This document shows, one piece after another, positions 1 through 7,850 of a stretch of 64,000 nt of DNA (positions within the stretch are counted from its first letter, which is position 1; each line of letters starts with the position of its first letter). The position numbers and the translations under genes were made by a program. Origin of the DNA: Sinorhizobium psoraleae. GTDB lineage: Bacteria; Pseudomonadota; Alphaproteobacteria; Rhizobiales; Rhizobiaceae. Where the stretch lies: positions 193,798 to 257,797 of the forward strand of contig NZ_JABEKV010000002.1 of assembly GCF_013283645.1 (NCBI RefSeq), written 5' to 3'. Under the pieces are notes generated by a model. The model was not told where the DNA came from. It was given only the letters and a program-made list of their open reading frames with translations, and ran no database searches.

Positions 1-1509
1 CGAAAGCTGGACGAAACGCAGCGAGTCGCCGCCGAGCGAAAGGAAGCTGTCGTCGGACCGAACCTTTTTCGGGTAGAAGATCTGGTTGAAGAGCGCCGCG
101 ATTCCGTCTTCCTCCGCGACGGTCCCGGTGTCCTTCGTCATCGCGTTGCGGAGAGCCTGATAATCGATCTTGCCGGATGCAAGCCTCGGCAGCGCGTTGA
201 CGCGCGAAGCCTTCACCTGCAAGACGGTCAAACCACTCGCGGTGGCCAGGATGCTGCGGATGTCGTTGCGATCGCGCTCTCCCACATAGAAGGCGTGAAC
301 GCTCGTATCGTCGCCGACGACGGCGGCTGCGATGCCGTGTCGTTCGAGGGCGGCCTCCAAACCGTCGTGCCCGATGCGCAGGCCGGCGATCTTCGATATG
401 CGCTTCGTCCGCCCAACGATCCGGAAGTACCCGTCGACGTCTCTCGTCGCCAGATCGCCGGTGCGCAATTCTGAAAGGTCGCAGCCGCGTGCGAGATCGG
501 CGCGCGACGAGGCATAGCCCATCATCACGTTCGGCCCGCGATAGACAAGTTCGCCAGGCGTATCGGTGCCTGCGATCAATTGCCCCTCGTCACTCTCGAT
601 GGTCAGGCTACCGCCCGGGATGGCGATGCCGATCCGATCTTCCCTGCCCCTGAGGCGATCAGGGGGAACATAGGCCATCCGGGCGGTCGCCTCCGTCTGG
701 CCGTACATGACGAAAAAGGAAGCGCCGCGTGCCGTGAGGTGCTCGTTGTAAAGGCGAATCTTCTCGGACGCCAATCTCCCTCCGGCGACGGTCATGAAGC
801 GCAGATCGGGGAATTCCTGCTGGCGGAATCCTACTTTTTCCAGAAGTTCATAGGAATAGGGAACGCCTGAAAGATTGGTACTGCCGCTTTCCGCAAGTCC
901 ATCGAGAAAGCCGTCATCCAGAATGGAGCCACCCGGGACATAGAGGCTTGCACCGACCGACAGGTGGGCATTCAGCACGGAGAGGCCATAGGAATAGTGG
1001 AACGGCAGAATGAGGCAGGCTCGATCCGAGGCGGTGAGGCCGAGATAATCGGCGATCGAACGGGAGTTCGACTGAATGTTCGCGGCGGACAGTCTCACGC
1101 ATTTTCCGTGGCCGGTGCTGCCGGATGTCGAGAGCAGGACCGCGAGATCCGGATGGATCTGCAAATTGCTCCCCGGCAGACGTTCTGTTCGCCATCGGCC
1201 ATCACAACGGCGATAGCAATATTCAGGCTCGAGAATTTTTCGATCGGGGGTACCAGGGCCCTGGATGGCAATCGCATGTCCGGCGCTGAGCGCCGCGAGA
1301 TAGGCGATGATTGCGTGCTCCGAAAGGTCGGCCTCCAGCATCACCAGTCCTCGCTCGCCGCGCCAGGATGATGCCTGACGATCGACGCGCGCGGCCAGTT
1401 CGCGATAGCTTATTGTCCGCTCTCCGGGAAACGACAGCGCCGGCCGCTCGTCCCAGGCAGCCAGGTTTGCAGCAAACAATGGAAATTTCGACAAATCGCC
1501 TGCGCTCAA
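1..1509 (-). CDS. AMP-binding adenylation protein with C-terminal carrier domain (3' end outside window)
   Basis: This is an ANL-superfamily adenylating enzyme, expected to activate a carboxylate with ATP and load it onto its own carrier domain. The frame stays open for 503 codons to the window edge. The P-loop STSGSTGHGK lies at residues 127-136, followed by YGQTEATAR, the TGDLATRDVDGYF aspartate block, the hinge GRTKRISK and the late lysine motif LASGKIDY. The last visible residues, LGGDSLRFVQLS, are a phosphopantetheine attachment site, so a carrier domain follows directly. YGQTE rather than YGPTE resembles acyl-CoA or acyl-AMP ligases more than classical NRPS A domains. I chose a TTG start because AGGAGG lies 5 bases before it and no ATG fits the N-terminus. 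The substrate is unknown, and further domains may lie to the left. Confidence 0.85.
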   Translation of the reverse strand, partial: MSAGDLSKFPLFAANLAAWDERPALSFPGERTISYRELAARVDRQASSWRGERGLVMLEADLSEHAIIAYLAALSAGHAIAIQGPGTPDRKILEPEYCYRRCDGRWRTERLPGSNLQIHPDLAVLLSTSGSTGHGKCVRLSAANIQSNSRSIADYLGLTASDRACLILPFHYSYGLSVLNAHLSVGASLYVPGGSILDDGFLDGLAESGSTNLSGVPYSYELLEKVGFRQQEFPDLRFMTVAGGRLASEKIRLYNEHLTARGASFFVMYGQTEATARMAYVPPDRLRGREDRIGIAIPGGSLTIESDEGQLIAGTDTPGELVYRGPNVMMGYASSRADLARGCDLSELRTGDLATRDVDGYFRIVGRTKRISKIAGLRIGHDGLEAALERHGIAAAVVGDDTSVHAFYVGERDRNDIRSILATASGLTVLQVKASRVNALPRLASGKIDYQALRNAMTKDTGTVAEEDGIAALFNQIFYPKKVRSDDSFLSLGGDSLRFVQLS

Positions 1510-1518
1510 GACCGCCTC

Positions 1519-1815
1519 CTATTTCAGCAAGGCGGCATATAATTGCTGACTCAAGCAGTCAAGTATAAGAACGCAACCGAAAGCGGCTACTCCTGTGACG
1601 ATCGGTGCGGCAAACAGCAGCACACGACCGCCTCTCTGCAGAGGATCATGTTTCAGCAACCATATCGTGCATTTTCCTTCCGCTGCTCGGGCGTATTCAG
1701 GATCTCTTAAATTCGCGCCGGGATAGTGCGAGGCGAGTTCGGCGAGTTCGACATTGGTATCAAGGCACCGCAATGACCCAGCATTCTCCACCACCGCGCG
1801 ACCGATCGCAGGCAC
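1519..1815 (-). CDS. Possible small single-span membrane protein upstream of the adenylation gene
   Basis: This open frame encodes up to 98 residues, with one likely membrane segment near the C-terminus (VLLFAAPIVTGVAAFGCVLI). Its stop overlaps the AGGAGG ribosome binding site of the adenylation gene, ten bases before that gene's TTG start, which is the spacing of a translationally coupled pair. The start is unresolved: the only in-frame candidates are GTG at 1815 or 1791-1788 and TTG at 1773, and all of them overlap or touch the start of the divergent GGDEF gene. I recognise no family. It could also be a chance frame in a leader region. Confidence 0.4.
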   Translation of the reverse strand: MPAIGRAVVENAGSLRCLDTNVELAELASHYPGANLRDPEYARAAEGKCTIWLLKHDPLQRGGRVLLFAAPIVTGVAAFGCVLILDCLSQQLYAALLK

Positions 1816-2852
1816 GAAATGCGGCGATCATCCAAAAACTGGCGCATTCGATGATGCGGCTCGGCGTGGCTGCCCTCCCCCGTAACTACGAGCTGATTTA
1901 TGAAGCTCTGTCCGGCCACATGCCGCAACTGTCGCACGATCTCGCAACGCTTGGTCCGGAGCCGACGCAAGAAGCTCTGGATTACCTTGGCATCAAGCAC
2001 AAATTGATCGGCCACAGCGCGCTTGCGGCAGACCGCGCGCGGGCAGAGGCGCAGGCGGCGCTCGGTGAGTTGATGGCGATGTTCCGCGATGCATCGGCAC
2101 GAAAGTATGCCTTCAGCGATCAGATGAAGCGGTTCGTCTCCCGGCTTTCCTCCGATCCGGTCGCAACCATGTCGGAGTTCGCCGACGAAGCGGCGCTGTT
2201 GCGTGATGCCGCGGGGCTGCTGATGAATGAGGAAAACGCGCTTCGCGCGGCGCTGGAGACGCTTACGCAACGCTTGGCCGAGCTCGAAGGCGATCTGGAA
2301 GAAAGCCGCATGGCCCTTAATCGGGATCGACTGACCGGCCTGCCGAACCAGGCGGCCCTTTCAAAAAAACTTGCAGCCCTATTTGACGGTCCGCCGTCGG
2401 GTCAGTCCGCCGCACTTGTTCTGGTGACGGTTGAAGGATTGCGAGATCTTGGCGAGCAGCATGGGGGCGCGCTCGCTCAAAAGGTATTGAGCAAGCTCGC
2501 CACCTCCTTCCGCAAGACGATCAAGAAAAACGATTTCGTCGCGCGCGTCGGCCCACAGGAATTCGCGTTTGTCTGCGATAACGTCACTGCCGAGCACGCA
2601 GAGACGATCGCCCGGCGCATCCACCAAAGCGTCACCAATCTGGCGATCACGCCACCGGGCCGGGCTTTCACGAGCGAAACACTCTCCCTTTCCGCCGGCA
2701 TTGCACTCGCGTCGGCCGCAGCAAGTGCTGCAGAGTTGCTGGGCCAGGCTGAACTTGCCTTGGCCGCGGCGCGCACGCAGAGAGGCATTCAGGTCTACTC
2801 GGCAGACATCAACAGGACCCACGGCAAGACCTATGTGGCGGATGCGGCCTGA
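1773..2852 (+). CDS. Degenerate GGDEF-domain protein
   Basis: This is a 359-residue soluble protein with an uncharacterised N-terminal half (about 1-180, predicted helical) and a C-terminal GGDEF fold (about 181-350). The domain opens with NRDRLTGLPNQAAL but is eroded. The signature loop reads ARVGPQEF (residues 257-264) instead of RYGGDEF or GGEEF, and the metal-binding stretch reads VEGLRDLGEQHG without the usual aspartates. Diguanylate cyclase activity is therefore unlikely, and a GTP/c-di-GMP sensing or scaffold role is an inference. I chose ATG 1773, with AAGG seven bases upstream, over a longer frame. It stands alone and is divergent from the adenylation gene. Confidence 0.8.
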   Translation: MTQHSPPPRDRSQARNAAIIQKLAHSMMRLGVAALPRNYELIYEALSGHMPQLSHDLATLGPEPTQEALDYLGIKHKLIGHSALAADRARAEAQAALGELMAMFRDASARKYAFSDQMKRFVSRLSSDPVATMSEFADEAALLRDAAGLLMNEENALRAALETLTQRLAELEGDLEESRMALNRDRLTGLPNQAALSKKLAALFDGPPSGQSAALVLVTVEGLRDLGEQHGGALAQKVLSKLATSFRKTIKKNDFVARVGPQEFAFVCDNVTAEHAETIARRIHQSVTNLAITPPGRAFTSETLSLSAGIALASAAASAAELLGQAELALAAARTQRGIQVYSADINRTHGKTYVADAA

Positions 2853-2931
2853 CGGCGCCGCTTCAATCATGCAGCAACCGTTACCTCGATTTTCTTGTCA
2901 TGGACTCACCTCACAGGTGTTGCCAAAACAT

Positions 2932-2968
2932 GAAACGACCCGGCTCCGCGCGCAGCGGGACCGGGTCG
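2932..2968 (-). terminator. Hairpin terminator for the first small exported-protein gene
   Basis: The arms CGACCCGG (2936-2943) and CCGGGTCG (2961-2968) pair perfectly. Read on the minus strand, the hairpin is followed by TTTC. It lies about 25 bases after the stop codon of the gene at 2992-3276. Confidence 0.65.
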
Positions 2969-2991
2969 CTCGGCTCGCCTCTTGGCGTGGA

Positions 2992-3276
2992 TTAGCGGTT
3001 GTCCTGATCGGTTTCACCGGAGACGTTCACGACCGCGCGGCCATTGGCAATAGCGCCGGTCGACGCCGCATCGACGGACTTGTTATCCACACCAGCATAA
3101 AAATCACCGTTGTCGGCGGTGCTCGCCGAAACACCGGTGCCGGCGGAGGCTGCCGCGCGCCCCGTGAAAAGCGGCGTCGAACTGACGCCCTCGTAATAGC
3201 TGCCGCCAGCGCTCGCGGTGGAGGCGCCGCCAGCCACGGCGGCGGCAACGAGAAGGGCTGCGATTGATTTGGTCAT
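2992..3276 (-). CDS. Small exported protein with GGSYYEGVS motif (paralogue 1)
   Basis: This is a 94-residue protein with a clear Sec signal peptide (MTKSIAALLVAAAVAGGAS, then TASA) and a mature N-terminus beginning GGSYYEGVSSTPLFTGRA. The rest is low-complexity Ala/Ser/Gly/Asp sequence with a second YAGV block. There are no cysteines and no membrane anchor, so a periplasmic or secreted location is expected. AAGGAA lies seven bases before the ATG. The next gene upstream encodes a clear paralogue, and each gene has its own terminator. I do not recognise a named function; such short exported proteins are common hypotheticals in Rhizobiaceae. Confidence 0.75.
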   Translation of the reverse strand: MTKSIAALLVAAAVAGGASTASAGGSYYEGVSSTPLFTGRAAASAGTGVSASTADNGDFYAGVDNKSVDAASTGAIANGRAVVNVSGETDQDNR

Positions 3277-3293
3277 AGGATTGTTCCTTGCTG

Positions 3294-3331
3294 AAAAAAA
3301 TGCGGGCGCGGCGCTCTCACACCGTGCCCGC
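3294..3331 (-). terminator. Rho-independent terminator of the second small exported-protein gene
   Basis: The arms GCGGGC (3302-3307) and GCCCGC (3326-3331) are followed on the minus strand by a run of seven T residues (3300-3294). This separates the two paralogous genes into two transcription units. Confidence 0.75.
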
Positions 3332-3350
3332 TCTTGGGAGGCGGCCTGCC

Positions 3351-3635
3351 TTAGCGGCTGATGCCCTGGTAATATTCGCCTTCACCGCCCGGAACGACGG
3401 CCGGCCTCGAACCGTAGTCCGACACAGCGCCGGTGGAGGTGCGGTCGAGGGAGCCGTTGTAGCCGCCACGGACGGCCGAGGCTTCACTGCGCGCCTTGGG
3501 TGCGCGGTCGGTAAAGAGCGGCTTGTCGCTGACACCTTCATAGTAGCTGCCGCCGGCGAAGGCGGCGGATGCGCCGCCGAGAACGGCAGTGGCAACCAGG
3601 GCTGCAGCAAGCGCAGTATGAATTGCATTTCTCAT
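3351..3635 (-). CDS. Small exported protein with GGSYYEGVS motif (paralogue 2)
   Basis: This is a 94-residue paralogue of the neighbouring gene. It has a signal peptide ending AAFA and a mature start of GGSYYEGVSDKPLFTDRAP, then a variable tail with a second aromatic block, EYYQGIS, at the C-terminus. The two mature proteins share the pattern GGSYYEGVS-x2-PLFT-x-R. Three in-frame starts lie close together; ATG 3635 is preferred because AGGAG is eight bases before it, whereas the earlier ones are too close. The function is unknown. A pair of tandem copies suggests duplication followed by divergence. Confidence 0.75.
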   Translation of the reverse strand: MRNAIHTALAAALVATAVLGGASAAFAGGSYYEGVSDKPLFTDRAPKARSEASAVRGGYNGSLDRTSTGAVSDYGSRPAVVPGGEGEYYQGISR

Positions 3636-3961
3636 GATCATCACTCCTGAGCGGTCGTTGCTTGAACGACGATTTCGTAAAGACTACCTCTGGCCGGACC
3701 GGTCTTCCTTCGAACGCGGCGGCCTCGCCGATGGCGTTCGACCCCCGGTCCGGGTAATCGGAAGAGCATGGGAGTGCTCTTCGCCGATAGATGTGGTCCC
3801 TCATGATGATGATGTGAAGTATTGATTATCGGAACACCTTGTCCACGATTCGATAACAATCCCCTCTTGAAAACAGCAAGCGGGACGCACAGGGAACAGC
3901 CCCGGATCTCGCCGCCGACGCACCCCTTGCCTTCCCGGAAAAGTCCGGGCAAAAGGCCCGC
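3636..3961. other. Intergenic region between the exported-protein genes and the ABC-F gene
   Basis: I see no convincing gene here. The region should hold divergent promoters. It contains a perfect hairpin, GAAGAGCA/TGCTCTTC with a six-base loop (3761-3782), and a second hairpin directly before the ABC-F start (listed separately). Confidence 0.6.
3929..3957 (+). promoter_or_regulatory. Hairpin that could mask the ABC-F ribosome binding site
   Basis: CCCGGA (3934-3939) pairs with TCCGGG (3944-3949) around an AAAG loop. The stem extends as GCCTT (3929-3933) with AAGGC (3953-3957) across a three-base bulge. The AAGG at 3953-3956 is the only Shine-Dalgarno-like sequence for the ATG at 3962, five bases further on, so the folded leader would hide it. 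Confidence 0.4.
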
Positions 3962-5851
3962 ATGATCCAGATCGCCGGTCTCTCCGCCCGCATTGCGGGC
4001 CGCCTTCTCATCGAAAATGCTTCCGTGACGCTTCCGGCGGGCACGAAGGCAGGGCTCGTCGGACGTAATGGGGCAGGCAAATCGACGCTCTTCCGCGTCA
4101 TTACCGGCGAGCTTTCGGCGGAAGCCGGCAGCGTCTCGTTGCCGAAAAACGCGCGCATCGGCCAGGTTGCCCAGGAAGCACCCGGCACCGAGGAGCCGCT
4201 GATCGAGATCGTACTCAAGGCGGACAAGGAGCGCACCGCGCTCATCGCCGAAGCCGAGACCGCGACCGATCCACACCGGATCGCCGAGATCCAGACGCGA
4301 CTTGCCGACATCGGCGCCCACTCGGCGGAAGCGCGCGCGGCAAGCATCCTTGCCGGTCTGGGCTTTGATCACGACGCGCAGCGGCGTCCGGCATCCTCCT
4401 TCTCCGGCGGCTGGCGCATGCGCGTGGCTCTGGCAGCCGTTCTCTTTTCCGAGCCGGACCTGCTTCTTCTGGACGAGCCGACCAATTACCTCGACCTTGA
4501 AGGTACGTTGTGGCTCGAGGACTATATTCGCCGTTATCCGCACACGGTCATCATCATCAGCCACGATCGCGACCTCCTGAACACGGCCGTCAACGCGATC
4601 GTTCACCTCGACCAGAAGAAACTCACCTTCTATCGCGGTTCCTACGACCAGTTCGAGCGGCAGAAGGCGGAGGCCGACGAATTGCAGATGAAGGCGAAAG
4701 CCAAGAACGAAGCGGCACGCAAGCATCTGCAGAGCTTCATCGACCGCTTCAAGGCCAAGGCCTCGAAGGCCCGCCAGGCACAAAGCCGCGTCAAGGCGCT
4801 GGAGCGCATGGGCACCGTAGCGGCCGTGATCGAGGATCACGTCCAGGGTTTTTCCTTTCCCGATCCGGAAAAGCAGGTGGCGTCGCCAATCGTCGCTATT
4901 CAGGGCGGCGCGGTTGGTTACGAACCGGGCAAGCCCATCCTCAAGCGCCTCAATCTCCGCATCGATGCAGACGATCGCATCGCCTTGCTCGGTTCCAATG
5001 GCAACGGCAAATCGACCTTTGCGAAATTCATATCCGGTCGCCTTCGGGCGGAAGCCGGCGATGTGCGGATCGCCCCGGGACTGAAGATCGGGTTCTTCGC
5101 GCAGCATCAGCTCGACGATCTGGTACCGACGCAAAGCGCGGTGGAGCACGTTCGCCGGCGCATGCCCGATGCTCCGGAGGCAAAGGTTCGTTCGCGCGTG
5201 GCGCAAATGGGCCTCGCAACGGAAAAGATGGATACGGCCGCGAAGGATCTTTCCGGCGGCGAGAAGGCGCGGCTCCTGATGGGGCTCGCCGCCTTCGACG
5301 CGCCGAACCTGCTGATCCTCGACGAGCCGACCAACCATCTCGATATCGACAGCCGCAACGCACTGATCACCGCGCTCAACGACTATTCCGGTGCGGTCAT
5401 TCTCATCTCGCACGACCGGCACCTGATCGAGGCTACCGCCGACCGGTTGTGGCTCGTGCGTGATGGTACCGTCGCCACCTACGACGGCGATCTTGAGGAC
5501 TACCGCAGCCTGATCGTCGGCGGCCCCAAGTCCAGGGACGACAAGGCGAAGGTCAACGGATCGGACGAGGCCCTCTCGAAGGCGGATCAGCGCAAGGCCA
5601 ATGCCGACAGGCGCACATCGCTGGCGCCTCTCAGGAAAAAGATCAACGAGATCGAATCGTTGACCGGAAAATTGGAGAAACTGATTCAAGCTCTTGATGC
5701 CGAGCTTGCAGATCCCGGTCTTTACGAGAAAGCTCCGGCAAAGGCCGCGCAGAAAGCCAAGGAACGCTCGGAAGCGGCCGCGAAGCTGGCCGAGGCGGAA
5801 GAGCAGTGGTTGGAGCTGTCAACCGAATACGAAGAGGCGATGATCAGCTGA
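3962..5851 (+). CDS. ABC-F family ATPase (Uup/YheS-like)
   Basis: This is a 629-residue soluble protein with two ABC domains and no membrane segments. Domain 1 has Walker A GRNGAGKST (34-42), signature SFSGG (146-150) and Walker B LLLLDEPTNYLDLE (167-180). The charged P-site tRNA-interaction linker follows (about 225-285). Domain 2 has GSNGNGKST near 343 and DLSGGEKARLL, then a C-terminal coiled coil rich in Lys and Glu. ABC-F proteins act on the ribosome and relieve stalled or drug-bound states; they are not transporters. The two-domain form with a C-terminal coiled coil resembles Uup or YheS. A hairpin overlaps the ribosome binding site. The large frame on the opposite strand is a shadow. 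Confidence 0.92.
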   Translation: MIQIAGLSARIAGRLLIENASVTLPAGTKAGLVGRNGAGKSTLFRVITGELSAEAGSVSLPKNARIGQVAQEAPGTEEPLIEIVLKADKERTALIAEAETATDPHRIAEIQTRLADIGAHSAEARAASILAGLGFDHDAQRRPASSFSGGWRMRVALAAVLFSEPDLLLLDEPTNYLDLEGTLWLEDYIRRYPHTVIIISHDRDLLNTAVNAIVHLDQKKLTFYRGSYDQFERQKAEADELQMKAKAKNEAARKHLQSFIDRFKAKASKARQAQSRVKALERMGTVAAVIEDHVQGFSFPDPEKQVASPIVAIQGGAVGYEPGKPILKRLNLRIDADDRIALLGSNGNGKSTFAKFISGRLRAEAGDVRIAPGLKIGFFAQHQLDDLVPTQSAVEHVRRRMPDAPEAKVRSRVAQMGLATEKMDTAAKDLSGGEKARLLMGLAAFDAPNLLILDEPTNHLDIDSRNALITALNDYSGAVILISHDRHLIEATADRLWLVRDGTVATYDGDLEDYRSLIVGGPKSRDDKAKVNGSDEALSKADQRKANADRRTSLAPLRKKINEIESLTGKLEKLIQALDAELADPGLYEKAPAKAAQKAKERSEAAAKLAEAEEQWLELSTEYEEAMIS

Positions 5852-6694
5852 TCAGCCAAGCTCGAACGTCGTGATGCCGTAAATCCGTCCCAGCGGAAGA
5901 TCCGGTGCCGGACCCCGATACATCCGCGCGGTTTCGAAGACCGGCTTCATGTTGTGGCGTTCGCAAAGCGCTCGGGCCGACACGTTCGGTTCGGGAATGT
6001 CGAGATAGACCGGACCACCTTTCACCTCGGCCGCGAGCTTCCGAAAGATAAGATCGGCGCCTGTCTCCGTATCGGCGAAGAGCGGACCGATCTTGTACCC
6101 CTCGCGGCAGGCACGCAGCGTTCCATAACCGGTGATCGTCCCATCGCGCAGCAGCACGACGCTTCGGCGCGTCTTCAATTGTTTCGTCCACTCGCGCAGA
6201 AAAGCATCGCGACTTGCCGGGTTGAAGCCGCGATCATACGCGATCAAGGCAGGCGCATGGACGGGCGCTACGTCGATCAGGTTCGTGCCGGGCGGCTCCT
6301 TCACGTCGACTACGCCGCCGTACCGAATATTCGCATGGGATCGGACGAAGCCCGACTTTCGATAGTTCTCCTGTTGCGCCACGACACCATCGAGCCCAAC
6401 GGTTCGGTCCCCTGCCTCCGCGATCGCTCGCTTCCATAGCGCGAGGCCGATGCCCCGGCCGCGGTAGGCGGGGCGAGCGACGTAAAAGCCAAGAAACGCG
6501 TAATCACTACCGTAGCGTACGAGCGAGATCGCGGCTGCGAGCGTGTTCTCCTCGGTGGAGACCCAATATCCTTCAGGATCGGCCGCCCAGAACGCGTTGG
6601 CGTCCTCCAATCCGGGGTTCCATCCTTCTTGCGCAGCCCAGTCGATGATCGTGTCGAATTCGGCGCGCGTCGCATGACGAATGGTTTGTGTCAT
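5852..6694 (-). CDS. Two-domain GNAT N-acetyltransferase
   Basis: This is a 280-residue protein. The N-terminal GNAT domain carries the acetyl-CoA pyrophosphate-binding loop RPAYRGRGIGLALWKRA in its middle, flanked by FLGFYVA. The C-terminal part (about 150-280) looks like the second, GNAT-like domain of the Acetyltransf_18 type, ending with an aromatic-rich RMYRGPAPDLPLGRIYG segment. The substrate is unknown; relatives acetylate small amines or protein N-termini. The start at 6694 is preferred to a longer frame because GGGGA lies just upstream. The stop abuts the ABC-F stop, so the two genes are convergent. Confidence 0.85.
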   Translation of the reverse strand: MTQTIRHATRAEFDTIIDWAAQEGWNPGLEDANAFWAADPEGYWVSTEENTLAAAISLVRYGSDYAFLGFYVARPAYRGRGIGLALWKRAIAEAGDRTVGLDGVVAQQENYRKSGFVRSHANIRYGGVVDVKEPPGTNLIDVAPVHAPALIAYDRGFNPASRDAFLREWTKQLKTRRSVVLLRDGTITGYGTLRACREGYKIGPLFADTETGADLIFRKLAAEVKGGPVYLDIPEPNVSARALCERHNMKPVFETARMYRGPAPDLPLGRIYGITTFELG

Positions 6695-6890
6695 TGCAAA
6701 TCCCCAACAACTCGCTCTACGGTACCGATATCCTCGGCAAGCGAAACCATTTTTTCGCTCCGACCACAAAGGGGCGCCGACATCTTGCGTGACCAGGGTG
6801 ACGACGTGAGAAGCGCCGGGCGCGCTTGCCCGCTGCCTCCAATCTGCTACAAGGATCGAGAATAAATCATACTAATCCGAGCGAAACACC

Positions 6891-7817
6891 ATGACCCCCA
6901 TTCAAATTGCGATTGTCGGCGTCGGCAAGATCGTGCGCGACCAGCACCTGCCGGCTATTTCAAAGAATGCAGACTACCGGCTGATTGCGGCGGCGAGCCG
7001 CCACGGAACTGTCGACGGCATCGATAATTTCAAGTCCATCGAGGCGATGCTGGAGGCGGTACCGGCGATTAACGCGGTCTCGCTGTGCATGCCGCCGCAA
7101 TATCGTTATGAAGCCGCGCATGTGGCGCTCGAGGCCGGCAAGCACGTCTTCCTCGAGAAGCCGCCCGGCGCGACCTTGAGCGAGGTTGCCGATCTCGAAG
7201 CGCTGGCGGCGGCCAAGGGTGTTTCGCTCTTTGCAAGCTGGCATTCGCGCTATGCGCCGGCGGTCGAGGCCGCCAAGGCGTTTCTCGCATCGACGACGAT
7301 CCGCAACGTCAAGATCATCTGGAAGGAGGATGTCCGCCACTGGCACCCGAATCAGGAGTGGATCTGGGCGGCCGGCGGACTCGGCGTCTTTGACCCGGGC
7401 ATCAATGCCCTCTCGATCGTCACTCATATCCTGCCCCGCCCGATCTTCATCACGTCGGCGACGCTCGAGTTTCCAGAGAATCGCGATGCGCCAATCTCTG
7501 CGACAATCGCTTTCAGCGATGCCGACAAACTCAACGTTTCGGCGGAATTCGACTGGCGCCAGACCGGCAAGCAGAGCTGGGACATCGTCGCCGAAACCGA
7601 CGCCGGCGAGATGGTTCTGTCAGAAGGCGGTGCCAAGCTGGCCGTCGATGGAAAGCTGGTGCATGAAGAGCCCGAGCAGGAATATCCGATGCTTTATCGG
7701 CGCTTCGCCGAGCTCATCAAGACCGGCAAGTCCGATGTTGATCTGGCGCCTTTGCGCCATGTAGCCGACGCCTTCATGCTCGGCCGGCGCAAGTTCGTCG
7801 AGGCGTTCCACGACTGA
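6891..7817 (+). CDS. Gfo/Idh/MocA oxidoreductase, probably D-galactose/L-arabinose 1-dehydrogenase
   Basis: This is a 308-residue NAD(P)-dependent dehydrogenase. It has an N-terminal Rossmann fold (IAIVGVGKIVRDQHLPAI), the EKPP signature with the catalytic-region lysine near residue 97, and the segment WHPNQEWIWAAGGLGVFDPG typical of bacterial galactose 1-dehydrogenases of this family. Such enzymes oxidise aldoses to lactones at the head of the De Ley-Doudoroff type pathway. The assignment to galactose or arabinose is by family resemblance, not proven. It is monocistronic, followed by a palindromic repeat. Confidence 0.8.
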   Translation: MTPIQIAIVGVGKIVRDQHLPAISKNADYRLIAAASRHGTVDGIDNFKSIEAMLEAVPAINAVSLCMPPQYRYEAAHVALEAGKHVFLEKPPGATLSEVADLEALAAAKGVSLFASWHSRYAPAVEAAKAFLASTTIRNVKIIWKEDVRHWHPNQEWIWAAGGLGVFDPGINALSIVTHILPRPIFITSATLEFPENRDAPISATIAFSDADKLNVSAEFDWRQTGKQSWDIVAETDAGEMVLSEGGAKLAVDGKLVHEEPEQEYPMLYRRFAELIKTGKSDVDLAPLRHVADAFMLGRRKFVEAFHD

Positions 7818-7850
7818 GAATGTCGTTTGCTCCTCGCTGCCATTGCTGAC

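Noticed and set aside
3641..5689. 682-residue open frame on the minus strand opposite the ABC-F gene
   Set aside because: It lacks any recognisable domain and lies fully over a clear two-domain ABC-F ATPase. Long antisense frames are expected in GC-rich codon-biased DNA.
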